64,000 nt of DNA from NCBI GenBank assembly GCA_003999685.1, contig CP021220.1:558001-622000 (forward strand), given 5' to 3'. This stretch comes from Taiwanofungus camphoratus. Its lineage: Eukaryota > Basidiomycota > Agaricomycetes > Polyporales > Taiwanofungaceae. This document shows, one piece after another, positions 44,379 to 56,491 of this stretch (the first letter of the stretch is position 1; every line of letters starts with the position of its first letter). The notes under the pieces were generated by a model. That model ran no database searches and was not told the origin of the DNA. It saw only the letters and a list, made by a program, of their open reading frames with translations. A program made the position numbers and the translations under genes.

Positions 44379-44704
44379 ATTGGTCCTCTGAACCGTACTG
44401 GAATCACCGAAGAGGTCTTGCGCCTCGCGAGGGTCACAGCTATATCGCTGTCGCCGCAAACGATCGACACCGTGGGAAAGACGATCTTATCCGGCAATGA
44501 CCACAGACCTCTTGAGTAGAGGCTGGCCGTAAACTGCAAAGTCGCCCATCCAGAAAACACAATAGTAGTAAAAAGTAACATGGATACATTTGTGGGGTGT
44601 GATTAATCTAGTAAAAGCTACCTATACGGACATGTACTGCGCCATGCTGAATATGAGGATGGCAGCGTGAATGTCACAATAACAGGTATACAACGAGGAG
44701 TTTC
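44379..44704. other. Short intergenic region between HEM3 and NFU1
   Basis: 326 bp: upstream DNA of HEM3 and downstream DNA of NFU1, both on minus. No other element recognised. Confidence 0.6.
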
Positions 44705-45700
44705 TTACCTTGAGTCCTTGGACTCCTTTGGCTTTTCGCGTGAAATACGCTGTTCTAACTTCTGGAATTCATCTAACGCAATAGTCTCCTCGGGATCCAG
44801 CACCTATAAGAGGAGATGGTCAAACCAATTTGAGAGCATCCAGCGTTCCAGATACGCACTTGCTCTACACCTTTCACCTCCGGAATGTAGTGCATTAGCA
44901 TTCTCTCGATACCAGACTTCAGTGTCACGGTACTCGAAGAGCATCCCCTACAGCTGCCCTTCAATTTTACCGCCACATATCCGTCGTCCGTGAAGCCCCG
45001 GTATTCGATGTCCCCGCCATCCTCCATGATCGCAGGCCGCACCCGTGTTTCCAGCAGCTCCTTGATCATGGCGACTGTCTCCGAGTCGGTGTCGAGGATG
45101 CGCATGTCCTGTGGGCCCGCAGCCTCGCGGTCCTCGTCTGAGCGAAAGAGCGGCTGGCCAGAGGAGAAGAACTCCATGAGAATGGAGTAGATCTCGGGCT
45201 TCACCACCGACCAGGACGTCTCGGAGTCTTTGGAGACGGTGACGAAGTCAGGGCCGTAGAAGACAGTGGTGACGCCTTCGATGCCCATGAGGCGGAGTGC
45301 GAGGGGAGACTTGAGCGACGCTTTAGTATCGAGGAACTCGGCGGTGCCATCTTCCATGACCGGCACGCCAGGGATAAACTTGAGGGAGTCGTCGTTCGGG
45401 GTTGTCTCAGTCTGAATGAACATAGACCGGTCTACAAGTGATCATGAGCTTCTACAAAAGAGGCATGATTTAAGACGCACAATGGAGAGGACGCTCTCTG
45501 CTAGACAATGTCCTCGTCGAACGAGTGCTAGAGGCAGTAGCTAGGGTTGACCCATAGTGTAGACTTGCCGAACAAGATGCGGTTACTGAGAAAGACCTTG
45601 CCGATGTACATAGATGGACTCTAGATCGTTGGCGTAGAGCTGCCTTTGATGTCCTCGATAGAGTTCGAAGAGACGAGGATGCGAATGATGGTGAGGACAT
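44705..45700 (-). CDS. NFU1: NFU1 mitochondrial iron-sulfur cluster carrier
   Basis: 296-residue mitochondrial scaffold/carrier that helps deliver 4Fe-4S clusters to lipoyl synthase and other client proteins. A Ser/Arg-rich leader (first ~74 residues) fits a mitochondrial targeting peptide. Then the Nfu N-domain (MFIQTETTPNDDSLKFIPG) and the C-terminal Nfu domain (RPAIMEDGGDIEYRGF, then GSCRGCSSSTVTLK) with C234/C237 as the CxxC cluster ligands. Exons: 45700-45481, 45431-44860, 44803-44705; sum 297 codons. The branched-chain E2 at 50057-51785, also in this window, needs lipoic acid and hence this pathway; there is no sign that the two are co-regulated. Confidence 0.95.
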
Positions 45701-46581
45701 GGCTGTTCAGCTGTAAGAATTGAAACATGGCCGCCGCTCTTGCGTCGCCGGTTCGTGGTGAAGTCACTGCATCAGACTTACTAAGCGCACCGGCCGATCA
45801 GGCCCGGAGCCAATCAGAATACGCTAATAAAGTCACCTTCCTGGTGTGAGATACTAACTTGATCCATATAGGATCAACTTGAAGTGAGCAGAAATTCGCA
45901 TATACAACCTTGGATCGTTTTTTCTAAATAGCATGAACTCTCAGGCGTCGTGCGCACAAATCATCACAGAACAAAAGCCGATTCAGGACGATGAGGACTG
46001 GAAAAAGAGGTAATAAGAAGAAAATTCTTTGAATTGACACAAATCACCCTACGAGTCACATCGGGAATAATCTTGACTGCAGCATTGACGTACCGACATA
46101 ATTACTGGTCCGTTTCAGGATCCCATTTCCACATTGGCGACAGGCTTACGTGTGTAGGACATAGCTGGAGAAACAATTTGATCGTCAACCTGCCTGCTGA
46201 GGCAAAAACAGCACAATCGTATCAATTCAGTACACTTCACTTTCTAATATTACCGAGGATGGTGTTTAAAGTACAAACTTCAAGATTACTTGACGTTCGA
46301 ACTGCGAAAAGTCGAAGACTGGTTGTCCTCGCTTCTCAATTGACCCAGCTGGTCACAGATCCGATATGAGGGACAAGCACTAGTTTCGCGCGCTTCGGCG
46401 CTCTCAAGATTCGAAATACAGTTGCATAGTAAGACAAGAGACACTACCGTAGCTACGGTCGGGTTGAGGACGCGAATAACTTTTCCAATTCGGGGTTTGG
46501 TTCAGGCGATCGATTGCACGTGGCGACGTCGCGGAACTCTGAACTGCTCTTGTTCCGGCCTTGCAAGTTGGTGAAGACAGA
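45701..46581. promoter_or_regulatory. Divergent upstream region of NFU1 and ALG1
   Basis: About 880 bp between divergent starts. A CCAATCA box lies near 45810, within about 110 bp of the NFU1 start, a spacing at which CCAAT-binding factors often act. Open frames of 80-130 codons on both strands here have no family resemblance and were not called. Confidence 0.5.
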
Positions 46582-48655
46582 ATGGAGAACATTCGTTCGC
46601 AGTTGTTGAGGATTGCTTTCTCTTGCTCTTTTGTTTTTGTTGTATGGCGACTTCTGAGACAACCACGACGGCAAATTTCTCTCCGTTCGGCCGCGATCCT
46701 CGTCCTTGGCGATGTTGGCCGCAGTCCGAGAATGATGTACCATGCACAGAGTTTCGCAGCTACTGATTTCGAGACCTTTGTCATCGGTTATCCGGGTTTG
46801 TACTTACGTTAGACACCTATCTGAAGTTACTGAACTCTTTCAGGCTCGAAACCTATCCCTTCTCTACTCACTATCCCCCACGTACACTTCCTATATCTCT
46901 CCACCCCTCCTGCATACCTGTCTTCGTTGCCTTTTGTGGTTGGCGCACCTCGAAAAGTGCTACACCAAGTTCTGAGCATTCTTCATGCTCTCCTTGTGCG
47001 TATCCCGAATCCTCCAGAATTTATCGTTGTACAGGTGCGTCTGGCGCGGGCTGCAACATGAAGCCAATCTGACTGAACTGCATTCATGTCGAAAGAAAGA
47101 ATCCACCCAGCATACCGACCCTTGCGCTTGTCTGTCTCATTGCTAAACTGCGAGGATGTAAGGTCATTATTGACTGGCATAATCTCGGATATAGCATCCT
47201 TGCTCTGAAGTTGGGCGAGCGCCACATCTTCGTCAAGCTGGCCAAGCTGTGAGCTAACTTATCTCATGTACCCAATGTTCTTTAATTCCTATTACCACAT
47301 CTTACAGTTTTGAGCAGTATTTCGGCCACTCAGCATATGCTCACCTCTTCGTTACCCACGCAATGCGCGACCTTCTCGTAACAGAATGGGAACTTCAGTG
47401 TGTACATCTTCAATATCTTCCATTTTCGCCACATCTTTACTTCCGTCTATATCAGAGGGCACAAAGCTGTCCTCCATGACCGCCCGCCCGCGCATTTCCA
47501 CCGCGCCTCACCCTCCGAAGCACACGAGCTCTTCCTCCGCTTGCGCCCGGCGTTCTCTGTCCCCTCCCTCGTCTCTTTCCTTCCTTCGTCTACGCATCCC
47601 TACTCAACGCCTTTCACATCCGTCTCCCGTTCATCGACCCAAGTGTCCTCTTCCCATGCCGCGCAGCTATCAGGCATCGCTGACACCTCGGACCCCGACC
47701 CGGATCTCCTCGCAGTGAGCGCGACATCGATGCCTGCCTTCCGTGAGGACCGCCCTGCGCTGCTCGTCTCGAGCACATCCTGGACGCCCGATGAGGACTT
47801 CGGGATGCTGCTCGACGCGCTGACGACGTATGAGCGGCGTGTGCGCTCTCTCTCCCCAAAACTAGCTGTGAATCAGATGCCGGGCGAAATTGCGCCAGGG
47901 AGAGGGCTGCCGAAGGTGCTGGTCATAGTGACAGGCAAAGGGCCATTGCGCGAGAAATATATGCAAGAGGTCGAGAGACTGCAGAGCGGAGCAGGAGGGG
48001 ACGAGCCGTGGCGATTCGTTCGGTGTGTGAGCATGTGGCTTGAGGCGGAGGATTATCCACTGTTACTCGGTGTGTATTCCGCGTGCACTTACCTCTTGAT
48101 CTTCTGCTGGAGATTGCCAATGGCTCATAATGTTTCGGCAGGTTCGGCAGATGTAGGGATCTCGCTGCACTCGAGTTCCTCGGCTCTCGATCTGCCTATG
48201 AAAGTGGTGGACATGTTTGGATGTGGTCTGCCCGTGTGTGCTCTCAACTTTGCATGGTCAGTGTTATTCCCTCTCGCGACCAGGGCTATGAGACTGACAT
48301 TGAAGATCCCAGCTTGCACGAGCTGGTGAAAGATGGCGTCAACGGACTCGTGTTCAATAACGCCGTCCAGCTCGCTGAGCAGCTCGAGGTGTGCAATCTC
48401 GTATCTGTTTTTGACCTCGCCTTACCATTGATTTCTGCCGTCCAGACGCTCCTCGCCGCCCATCCTTCCTCTCCAGCTCTCGCAGCGCTGCGTGCCAGTT
48501 TACAACATGCCGAAGCTAGCTCACCTATTTCATACTCTTCTCTTCGTGTGTCGCCCACGGGAGAACGCGAATGGGAATGGGGCACTTGGACGCAGAATTG
48601 GGACCGCGTTGTGCGTCCGCTGGTGCTCAGAGATGTCGGTGGAGACGAGCTATGA
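46582..48655 (+). CDS. ALG1: ALG1 beta-1,4-mannosyltransferase (dolichol pathway)
   Basis: 552-residue ER enzyme (GT33) that adds the first mannose to GlcNAc2-PP-dolichol on the cytosolic face of the ER. An N-terminal membrane anchor ([13 protein letters not shown]) is followed by [43 protein letters not shown] and, in the C-domain, [19 protein letters not shown] and [13 protein letters not shown], all diagnostic for ALG1. Exons: 46582-46795, 46844-47034, 47100-47248, 47308-47397, 47456-48069, 48142-48256, 48313-48388, 48446-48655; sum 553 codons. The large exon 5 carries a Ser/Thr/Pro-rich insert (about 47.54-47.70 kb) longer than in yeast. An upstream TTG in the same frame was ignored in favour of the ATG. 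Confidence 0.95.
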
Positions 48656-49036
48656 GCGGGCTATACTCAGAATATGATCTGCGGTTGCGAGAGCTGAGAT
48701 CGAAGTACAGATTTGAGGCTTAGTGCAAGTCTTTCCGGCAGCGGGTCGATCGCGATTCAGCCATGGGCAGGTGTAGGTAGCAGCACATCATGGTTCTGCT
48801 TGTTTAACGAGCACGTCGCTGGCCTGAAGCAGGCATATAGGACGCCGAGGTGAACGGGCTGTTCATAACTTATATTCACAATCGAGACAGACAATCTAAC
48901 AAGCTCATATTCATATTCTCAGTGTGACTTAGTGTGACCACATCGACAGTAAGCTCAGTTGCATCGGTGCCCAGTGCCACAGCCTGGCTCAGCGACATTA
49001 CGGAGGAATAATGCAAGACATACAAAATGTGTACAA
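48656..49036. other. 3' flanks of convergent ALG1 and UMP1
   Basis: 381 bp with no coding signal or clear structure. Confidence 0.6.
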
Positions 49037-49752
49037 TTACATGCGCAACTTCTTCTCCATCTGTGCGTGGATGTCCAGAGGTTGCGCTAGCTCCGATGCT
49101 GTGAAAAAGAAATCAAAGATAAGCACGTCGGCATATTGAAAGAAACGCATAAGGCGATCGGAGGGACACGAAACGAGGACGTAACAGAGTACATACCTGG
49201 CATCATGAAGTCGGCGCATTGGAGTGTCTCGTCGCGACCCATAAGGATGTCAAGATGGAGGTTTGACTGCGGGAGCGCAGGCATGTGCGGGTTCTACGCA
49301 TCCCAAACGTAGCGTTAGACTATTAGCGTCCAGATTGTTAGTGCAGGCTAAACGGGGCAGACTTACATGTGCAACGATCTTGCGTTCCATGAGTGTCCTC
49401 ATAGGCATGTGCAGCCCGAAGATGTTTCGCTGCATAGTGAGCTTCATGTTATCCTGCGTCGCTTCCCACTGACATACCAGCCAGTCAGGATTCAACGCCG
49501 GTCAAAGACAACAAAGACCCACATTCTCTAGCCGCTCTCTCACAGAGTCCTTCTTTACCACCTCTGCTGCGATGCTTCGCGGACCATACTGGAGTGTGTC
49601 ATGCAGACCAAAACTGTTGGCCGTGTCCCTGACAGAGGCGGACTTGGGCGCGGATGCTGGGACAATGCGAAGAGAGGGTTCCTGTGTGGAGATGTATCAA
49701 TTTTTTTTTTTCATATGAAGATTAATGGAAAACATTCAGAAGGACAAACCAT
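49037..49752 (-). CDS. UMP1: UMP1/POMP proteasome maturation factor
   Basis: 140-residue chaperone that holds half-proteasomes during 20S assembly and is degraded as the first substrate. Motifs: FGLHDTLQYGPRSIAAEVV, then NMKLTMQRNIFGLHMPMR and the highly conserved NPHMPALPQSNLHLDILMG. Exons: 49752-49750 (ATG only), 49681-49523, 49468-49367, 49293-49197, 49098-49037; sum 141 codons. The first intron begins directly after the ATG (ATG|GTTTGT); a competing upstream ATG runs into a stop within a dozen codons. The next gene on this strand ends about 300 bp away. Confidence 0.92.
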
Positions 49753-50056
49753 TGTCAATGAGTGAACAGAGCGTGCAAGCTGAGGGATTAAGTAGAGTGC
49801 ACTGCTCGGGGACGCGCCATCCTGTAAACGCGTCAGTGGTTGCTAATTAGGAAATCTTTATCCCGATTAGGTAAATATTTAACCCTAGTAATTGAGCACG
49901 GAGGTTCAACGAACGCTATAAGCATTGAAAACCCTGAGTACATAAGGTGCACGAATGACAAGTTACACTTAGATCACTGAGGTACTATTACATGCTACGT
50001 AGCAACGGTAAATGGGAATCCTACAATTTGGTCCCTATACTGTCGCCAAATTTGTG
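49753..50056. other. Short intergenic region upstream of UMP1
   Basis: 304 bp, AT-rich, no gene seen. It must hold the UMP1 promoter; no Rpn4-like site was recognised. Confidence 0.55.
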
Positions 50057-51785
50057 TTATACACTGTCCGCTATCAGTCTTTGCGGATACTCGACCCATG
50101 TCCTCCATGCTTCCGTAAACGCAATAAGCTCGGCACCCTCAACAATTCTGTGATCGGCACTCCAGCTAATCCCGACTTTCAGTCTTCTCTCACCTTGCTG
50201 GTTGCCTCCGTCGACATCCCACACCCATTTCGCCCGCCCGATGGCTACAATAGCGACCCCACCACCTGGTACAAGCACCGGGGACGCATAATCAACATCT
50301 CCGGTCCCGCCGACGTTTGACACAGTCACTGTTCCGCCACGTTTAGGCATCTCAGTGGGAGTAAGTGCGCAAGGTATTTGGCGGCCAAGGTGCGAGAGGA
50401 GTTTGAGCTGCGACGCGAGTGCATACACCGAGGCCGTGTCTGCTTTCTGGATAGTAGGAGTATATAATCCAGTGGGAGTAGAGAGAGCGATGCTGATATC
50501 GGCATGAGGACGTATAGTAAGGGTTGGATTGTCAGACGATGGCTGTCCATTCTGAGGAAGGGAAGTAATTGAAGAGCGAAACAGTGGCCACTCGAGCATC
50601 ACTCTCGAAAGAGTTTTGAGAAGGATGGGAAGATAGGTGAGACGAGTATAGCGTGCAGAGTCCGATACGGCAGGTGGGTCGGGTGGTGGATGGAAAGCTG
50701 AAGAGACTGCAGGGGATGTTTGAGGCAGATGTGAAGCAGGAAGATAATGTGCCGGGATATGCTGATTCAAGACATGCAGGAAATCATGCAAGATGGTAAG
50801 ATCAAGGGTGGTCGAAAACCTGACGACGCATAAATTAAGAGTCCTTACACCCTACTCAGGATTTACTTACCCAAACTGCGGAATCTGCAAGCTCTACAGG
50901 AACGGATGCCTCGTTAGTTATATTTCGTGAAAGAGAAGGCACTGACCTTCTCCATTGCTTTCCACATGTTGCGTCTTGTACGACCCAGTTCCACTACAAT
51001 GTCCGAATCCACGATCGCCTTGCTTGGAGTAGGAGAATGAACGCTCTGAATTTCAGGGATTGACCCCGCCAAGTATGCGTCTACATCACGCCTTTCGATC
51101 CTGCCAGCCTTGCCGCTGCCGGGCACCAGTTGAGTCATGTCAACCCCTTTCTGTCGAGCATAATGGCGAACGGACGGCGTGGCCAAAACATTCCCAGTTT
51201 GCGATCCTAATGGAGCGATAGCATTGCTAGGAGCATTAGGATCCAGAGGATGCGGTCTTCGCTTGAGCGTTGCTGGTTTATCAACGTGGCTATTGTTTGT
51301 TTGATGTACAATGCTTGGACGCATATCAGCGGTCTCCAACTCCAAGCGAGGAGGAGGGCTAACGGGCTCCATTTGAGGAGTCTCAGGACTATCCGAGGTG
51401 GCATCACCGTCGACTTCAATAGTGCATAGACCGGCTCCGACTTTGGCGACTTCACCCTCCTTGACGAGAAGGTCCTTGACGACACCGTCAAAGGGGCTGG
51501 TAATTTCCACGCTGGCTTTGTCGCTCTGAACTTCACACAGGGGGTCAAACACCTGGACAGAACTAGCAGGCTTTACACTCCTGCAGACGGTGTTCAGTTG
51601 AGACTTGAGGCAAAACGAAAAGGCGCAAACCATTTGATGACCTCACACTCGGTGATTCCCTCACCGATGTCTGCCAATTTGAACTCTTTCAATAGCTTGC
51701 GTGCGGCCCAGGGTGTGAGAGACGTATGGAATTGAGAAATGAAGACCGGTCGGCTGAAAGTGCGGAAAGGCCGTATCAACAGCAT
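50057..51785 (-). CDS. Branched-chain 2-oxoacid dehydrogenase E2 (dihydrolipoyl acyltransferase)
   Basis: 524-residue mitochondrial E2 core subunit that transfers acyl groups from branched-chain keto acids to CoA. Order: targeting peptide, lipoyl domain starting [12 protein letters not shown] with lipoyl-lysine K73 in [11 protein letters not shown], a Pro/Ser linker, the peripheral-subunit binding domain ([16 protein letters not shown]), then the acyltransferase domain. [12 protein letters not shown] and QSDKA favour the branched-chain enzyme over pyruvate or oxoglutarate E2. Exons: 51785-51631, 51580-50947, 50893-50871 (23 nt), 50819-50057; sum 525 codons. Oddity: the active-site motif reads [11 protein letters not shown], with Glu at position 498 where most E2s have Asp (HRxxDG). 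Confidence 0.9.
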
Positions 51786-52151
51786 AGTCACCTCAGGCTA
51801 GCGAGACTTGCTTGTTCGACGTAGCGAACGTAGAGAACGCACTACCGACTGGCCGTGCATAAATGTAAGCGTCAGGCGGTCCTCAAGACCCCCCGTGAGT
51901 GTGACCAGCTTTGCACCAGCTGAGCGCTGGATTTTGCTCAGCGGGGTTGGAAACGCGCTACGCGTTTCTGGTCTTCCTCCGAGGCGTGCATTGGCCGCCG
52001 CAACGGTCTCAAGCTTGTCACTGTTCATCGCAGCGCCCAACTCTGCGCTTCATTAACACACGAAAGCCTCGCTTGCAGCGCGTGTACTGCCAATATAGCA
52101 TTGTGTACGTTATTCTGTCCCGTTCAGTGCACCTCTAGCTGCATAGTTGAC
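51786..52151. promoter_or_regulatory. Divergent upstream region of the E2 and dynein-tail genes
   Basis: 366 bp between divergent starts. The plus-strand start is uncertain (52152 or 52302), so part of the downstream gene's first 150 bp may also be leader. No gene here. Confidence 0.55.
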
Positions 52152-55100
52152 ATGTATCCGCTCCAGCAATATTTCGGCAGTCATCGAAGACCGCTTCCTC
52201 GAGTTTTCTCCTGGTCGAGCAGGAGCCCTTCAAAGTCGAAACTAGGGTCATTGTTTGGCCAGTCAAAGGAGTCGCTCAGTCCCGCGCAGCCTTCGAGTGT
52301 CATGACCGCCCTCGAACCCCCCCTGACCCCTCTGACAACAACGACTAATGGTACTCTGCCTATCAACGGCAATGGGAACGGAATACTGCATGACAACCTT
52401 GCGGATCCATCTATATCATTTGATTCCTCGGTATTCCGATCATACCTTCTGGCGCTACTCCCACCTGTCGTCGGTGCATCTCTGGAGGAGCTAGAGTCTC
52501 TCTTTGATGACGAATTTGACGATCGCGTCTCTCGTTTTGCAGGCGAAGGCGGCGGAGTTATTTACGTCTCAAAGAAGAGGGACGAGGTAGAAGGTGAGCA
52601 GTCTTTGGATCAGTTACAGTACGGAGATTTATATAGAGCAGAGGATGTTCCACCGACATATACGTACAAACTAACGCCACAACTGACTTACGATTCATCA
52701 CATGTTACGACTCTGGCCATCATCAAACGTGGACCAACATTGGACTCCACAAGTCCTCTAGCGACCCAGCTACACATTCTGAATCTTTTTGGAGGTGACG
52801 AGACGCCTTACGAGAGCTTGCATGCCGTGGTGAGTTGTGCTGTGAAACCATGGTTCGAAGCTTTTGTCGGTGCTCGAGGAGGAGGTAAAGAAGGCGACAG
52901 CAAGATGGGTTAGTAGCTTCATGGCTGTATGATCGACCCACGTCACTCAACAAATACACAGGAATCCCCATGACAAAGAAGAAGTTTGCGGAGCTGGAGC
53001 TTTCACTGCTTCATCTACAACAGAACGTTGAAATCCCGGAGACCCACTTGATCATACATCCCATCATCCAAAGAACAGTTGAACAGGCTCGGACGGCGGG
53101 TACACGGCCAAGTATCTCGGATATCCCTCCCAAGCTTCTGAATGACAGCACATTCCTTAACACATTGCATGGACATGTCAATCAGTGGATCAAGTCCATT
53201 CAGACCGTTACTAAATTGTCAAGAGACGTATCATCCGGAACAGCGTCACAAGAAATTAATTTCTGGCTGAGTCTGGAACGTGCGCTCGAGGGCATCGAGA
53301 CCCAGCTGCGAAGTGAGGAGGTCAACATGGTAATGGATTGCTTAAGAAACGCAAAACGGTTCCATGCCACTGTGAGCTTCATTGCGGACACGGGTTTAAA
53401 AGATGCTACGGATACCGGTAGGTTCTTATGCCTCTTTGACTTTGGTTCAAAAATGCACCAACTCACCTCTCGTAGTGCACAAGTACAATCAACTCATGAA
53501 GGATTTTCCTTTGAATGAGCTCCTTTCGGCGACGGATCTCGACAAAATTCAGGAATCCCTCGTACTCATCTTTGGTCATATCAACCGCAAGCTCAAGCTC
53601 TCGCCTTACCCAATCCGTCGAGCTCTCCCACTAGTTGAGGCTATTTCGCGCGACTTCAATGACCAGCTTCTGCGTGTCCTCACTTCGCATCGACTGCTAT
53701 ACACGCCCTATGAAACATTCGAACGTCTCTTATCACAGACAATGGGAATATTCCGTACATGGGATGATAACATCAAGGAATTCACTAACGTTGCCCGTGA
53801 AGTCACAAGGAAGCGCTCGGAGAAGTTCATTCCTATCAAGGTGATACCAGCCCATGCTAAGTTGCAGGACCGCACACGCTATCTCCGCGATTGGCGAAAG
53901 CAGCATGAACAACTTGCTGTGATGACCGGTCCTACTAAAGGCCTTAGCGGTGTTGGTATGGAAATGGGAGGAATGGACATGGAGACAGAGGTCAAAGAGG
54001 CGTACGAGGTGATGAAAAGGATTGATGTCCTTGACGTTTCTGTTGGCAAGTCTCTACGACATTCGTTCTGTCGGAATTGTCGCTAACCTTTAGGCACTGT
54101 AGAGGGCAGCGAGATATGGGTGGCGGCCGAAAATGCGTACAACGAGCGCGTAGCTCGTGTAGAGAACCAGATCATTGCGCGACTACGGGACAGGTTGGGA
54201 ACAGCACGGAACGCAAACGAAATGTTCCGTGTCTTCTCCAAATTCAATGCCCTGTTCGTACGACCAAAGGTCAGCGAGTCATTCAGGACTTACGCATCTG
54301 AGCTCACGCTCTTCATTCTGGCTTGAACAGATTCGAGGAGCCATCCAGGAGTATCAAACTCAACTAATTGACTCAGTCAAGGAAGATATCAAACGTCTAC
54401 ATGACAAGGTTGGCTTGCAACTCATTACGGAGGTATTGTCCCAACTGACAGTGTCCTAGTTCAAGACACAATACCGATTTTCCGAAGCATACCATATGTC
54501 ACAAATGCGGGACTTGCCGCCAATATCTGGTGCTATAATCTGGGCACGTCAGATCGATCGGCAGTTGCAGACCTACATGAAACGGGTTGAAGACGTACTT
54601 GGTAAAGGGTGGGAACTCTATGCAGAGGGTCAAAAGCTCCAGTCAGAGAGTTCGGCCTTTCGGAAGAAGTTGGACACAAGACCGGTCTATGATGCTTGGC
54701 TCCAAGATATCAGTCGGCGAGATATGGGCGTCAACGGTCGATTATTCGAGATCGTGCGGCTTCGTGGAGGTGGCTTCCAGCTAGCTGTGAATTTTGATCC
54801 GCAAATTATCACACTGTTCAAAGAGGTCAGGAATTTGTTGTGGCAAAATTTTCAAGTGCCACACGCTACCACCAATATGGCGAAGGACGCAAAGCGGGTT
54901 TATCCACATGCCGTCAGTCTTATGGAGACTGTCAGGACGTATGGGCAGACATTAGATCTTGTCGAGAACAACAAGGGTATTGAATGGCTTGTGGCGGAAT
55001 ACCGGAACGAAGCGCAACGGATGGTCACGCGTGGTAAGCGGAACTCCTCTATGTTGTGGGATGTACTGCCTTATGATTATGTGAACAGGCATGAACATCA

Positions 55101-56491
55101 GATGGGATCATTTTGTGTCTCAATATGACACAGGTCGATATAGTTTGGGGGGAGATGCTCGTGACAATCGACATATTCAATTTGTCAGGGAATTTGCGAG
55201 CGTAGTCTCGATCCTGCAGGTATTTTAATTTCGTTTTCAAGACTGAAATGTTTTTGAAAATATCCTAGGACAAAACCAATAACGTAATTGATTTGTACAA
55301 AGATATCACCCGCGCAGTTGAAGAGCTTTCCACCTGTCCATATACCTCGGAAGCCTTCACAGAGCTGTTGGGCAAAATACAGACAGCGGTAAGCGCTTGC
55401 GCAGATAGTGCTTGTTGTCGATGTCCATTGATGCGCGCTAGATTGACCGCTTGAACTTGGAAGGATATGCCAACCTCGAGCATTGGGTGGCTGAGCTAGA
55501 CCAGCGCATCGAAGGCATCTTACTGCAACGCCTCGTCCACATTATTCAAGTCTGGTGTACAGAATTTGATCGTACCGATGACATTGATGGCCGGCGCGAG
55601 CCGTCCTTGCCCTTGAGAGACATCACCAATAAACGTCGGGCTGAAAAGCGACTAAAAGATGACAAGGTATGCCGCCAGTCCGAGCCTAGTCAGGTTTCTG
55701 AATGAAGCTTTCCTTAGTCGCCAGAGGGTACTTTGACTCTGAAACCCATCGTACACGAAATCCGGATACAGAATCAAGTGATATTCCTCGACCCACCGAT
55801 AGAGTACGCCCGACAAACCTGGATAAGGCAACTTCATGGCTGGTTGGGTAAGCAAACCAAAACTGTGTTCCTCCCTACGCCCTAATTGGACTCCAGGAGT
55901 TGTGTGTCGATTACGCCGAATTCAGAGTTCCCGATACGAGATTGGCCTTCAGATGCAAGAAGCAACGTCAGCGGAGACAACATACACTTCGCTGGTATGT
56001 GTCTCCAGATGGTTTCTGTACGACCCGCCCGGAGTTGATACCTTGGACGTCTACAGTTGACGCATTTTTCCGACTCGACGCTAGAACGGCCATTCGCTCT
56101 CATAGAAAACAAAGTCCAGCAGCTGAAAGACTACGTCGCTAAGTGGTTGCAATTCCAGTCTCTCTGGGATCTCGAGACGGAGTATGTATTCAGCCGGTTA
56201 GGAGACTCACTAGCACATTGGCAACAACTCCTCACCGAGATCAAGAAAGCTCGCACGACATTCGACACTTCCGAGACTCAGAAGGCGTTTGGAGTGTGTG
56301 TTATCGACTATGAACAGGTTCAGGCCAGAGTGAATGCCAAGTATGATGCCTGGCAAAGAGATATCCTAAGCCGCTTCGGTGTGAAGTTGGGCAACGCCAT
56401 GAAAGAGATGCACGCGACAATTTTGAAGGCTAGGAATGATCTCGAGCATCAGTCAATAGAGGGTCTAGTAGGGAGTTCGCGCAGGTTCTGA
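52152..56491 (+). CDS. Dynein heavy chain tail only (no motor domain)
   Basis: 1249 residues matching only the N-terminal tail (DHC_N1) of cytoplasmic dynein heavy chain, which dimerises and binds intermediate chains. Recognisable blocks: [14 protein letters not shown] near the start, then [47 protein letters not shown] and [16 protein letters not shown]. It ends after [13 protein letters not shown]. Exons: 52152-52908, 52962-53417, 53476-54045, 54094-54269, 54331-54408, 54460-55033, 55089-55219, 55269-55388, 55442-55666, 55718-55847, 55897-55994, 56057-56491; sum 1250 codons. The intron at 54046-54093 is GC-AG. A complete chain is over 4000 residues; linker, AAA+ ring and stalk are absent. 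A possible donor (56463) lies at the point where homology stops, so the final LVGSSRRF looks like intron read-through. A shorter start at 52302 is possible. Confidence 0.85.

Noticed and set aside
46034-46560. Open frames of about 80-130 codons between NFU1 and ALG1
   Set aside because: No family resemblance; several frames on both strands are open at once, typical of chance or of shared promoter DNA.
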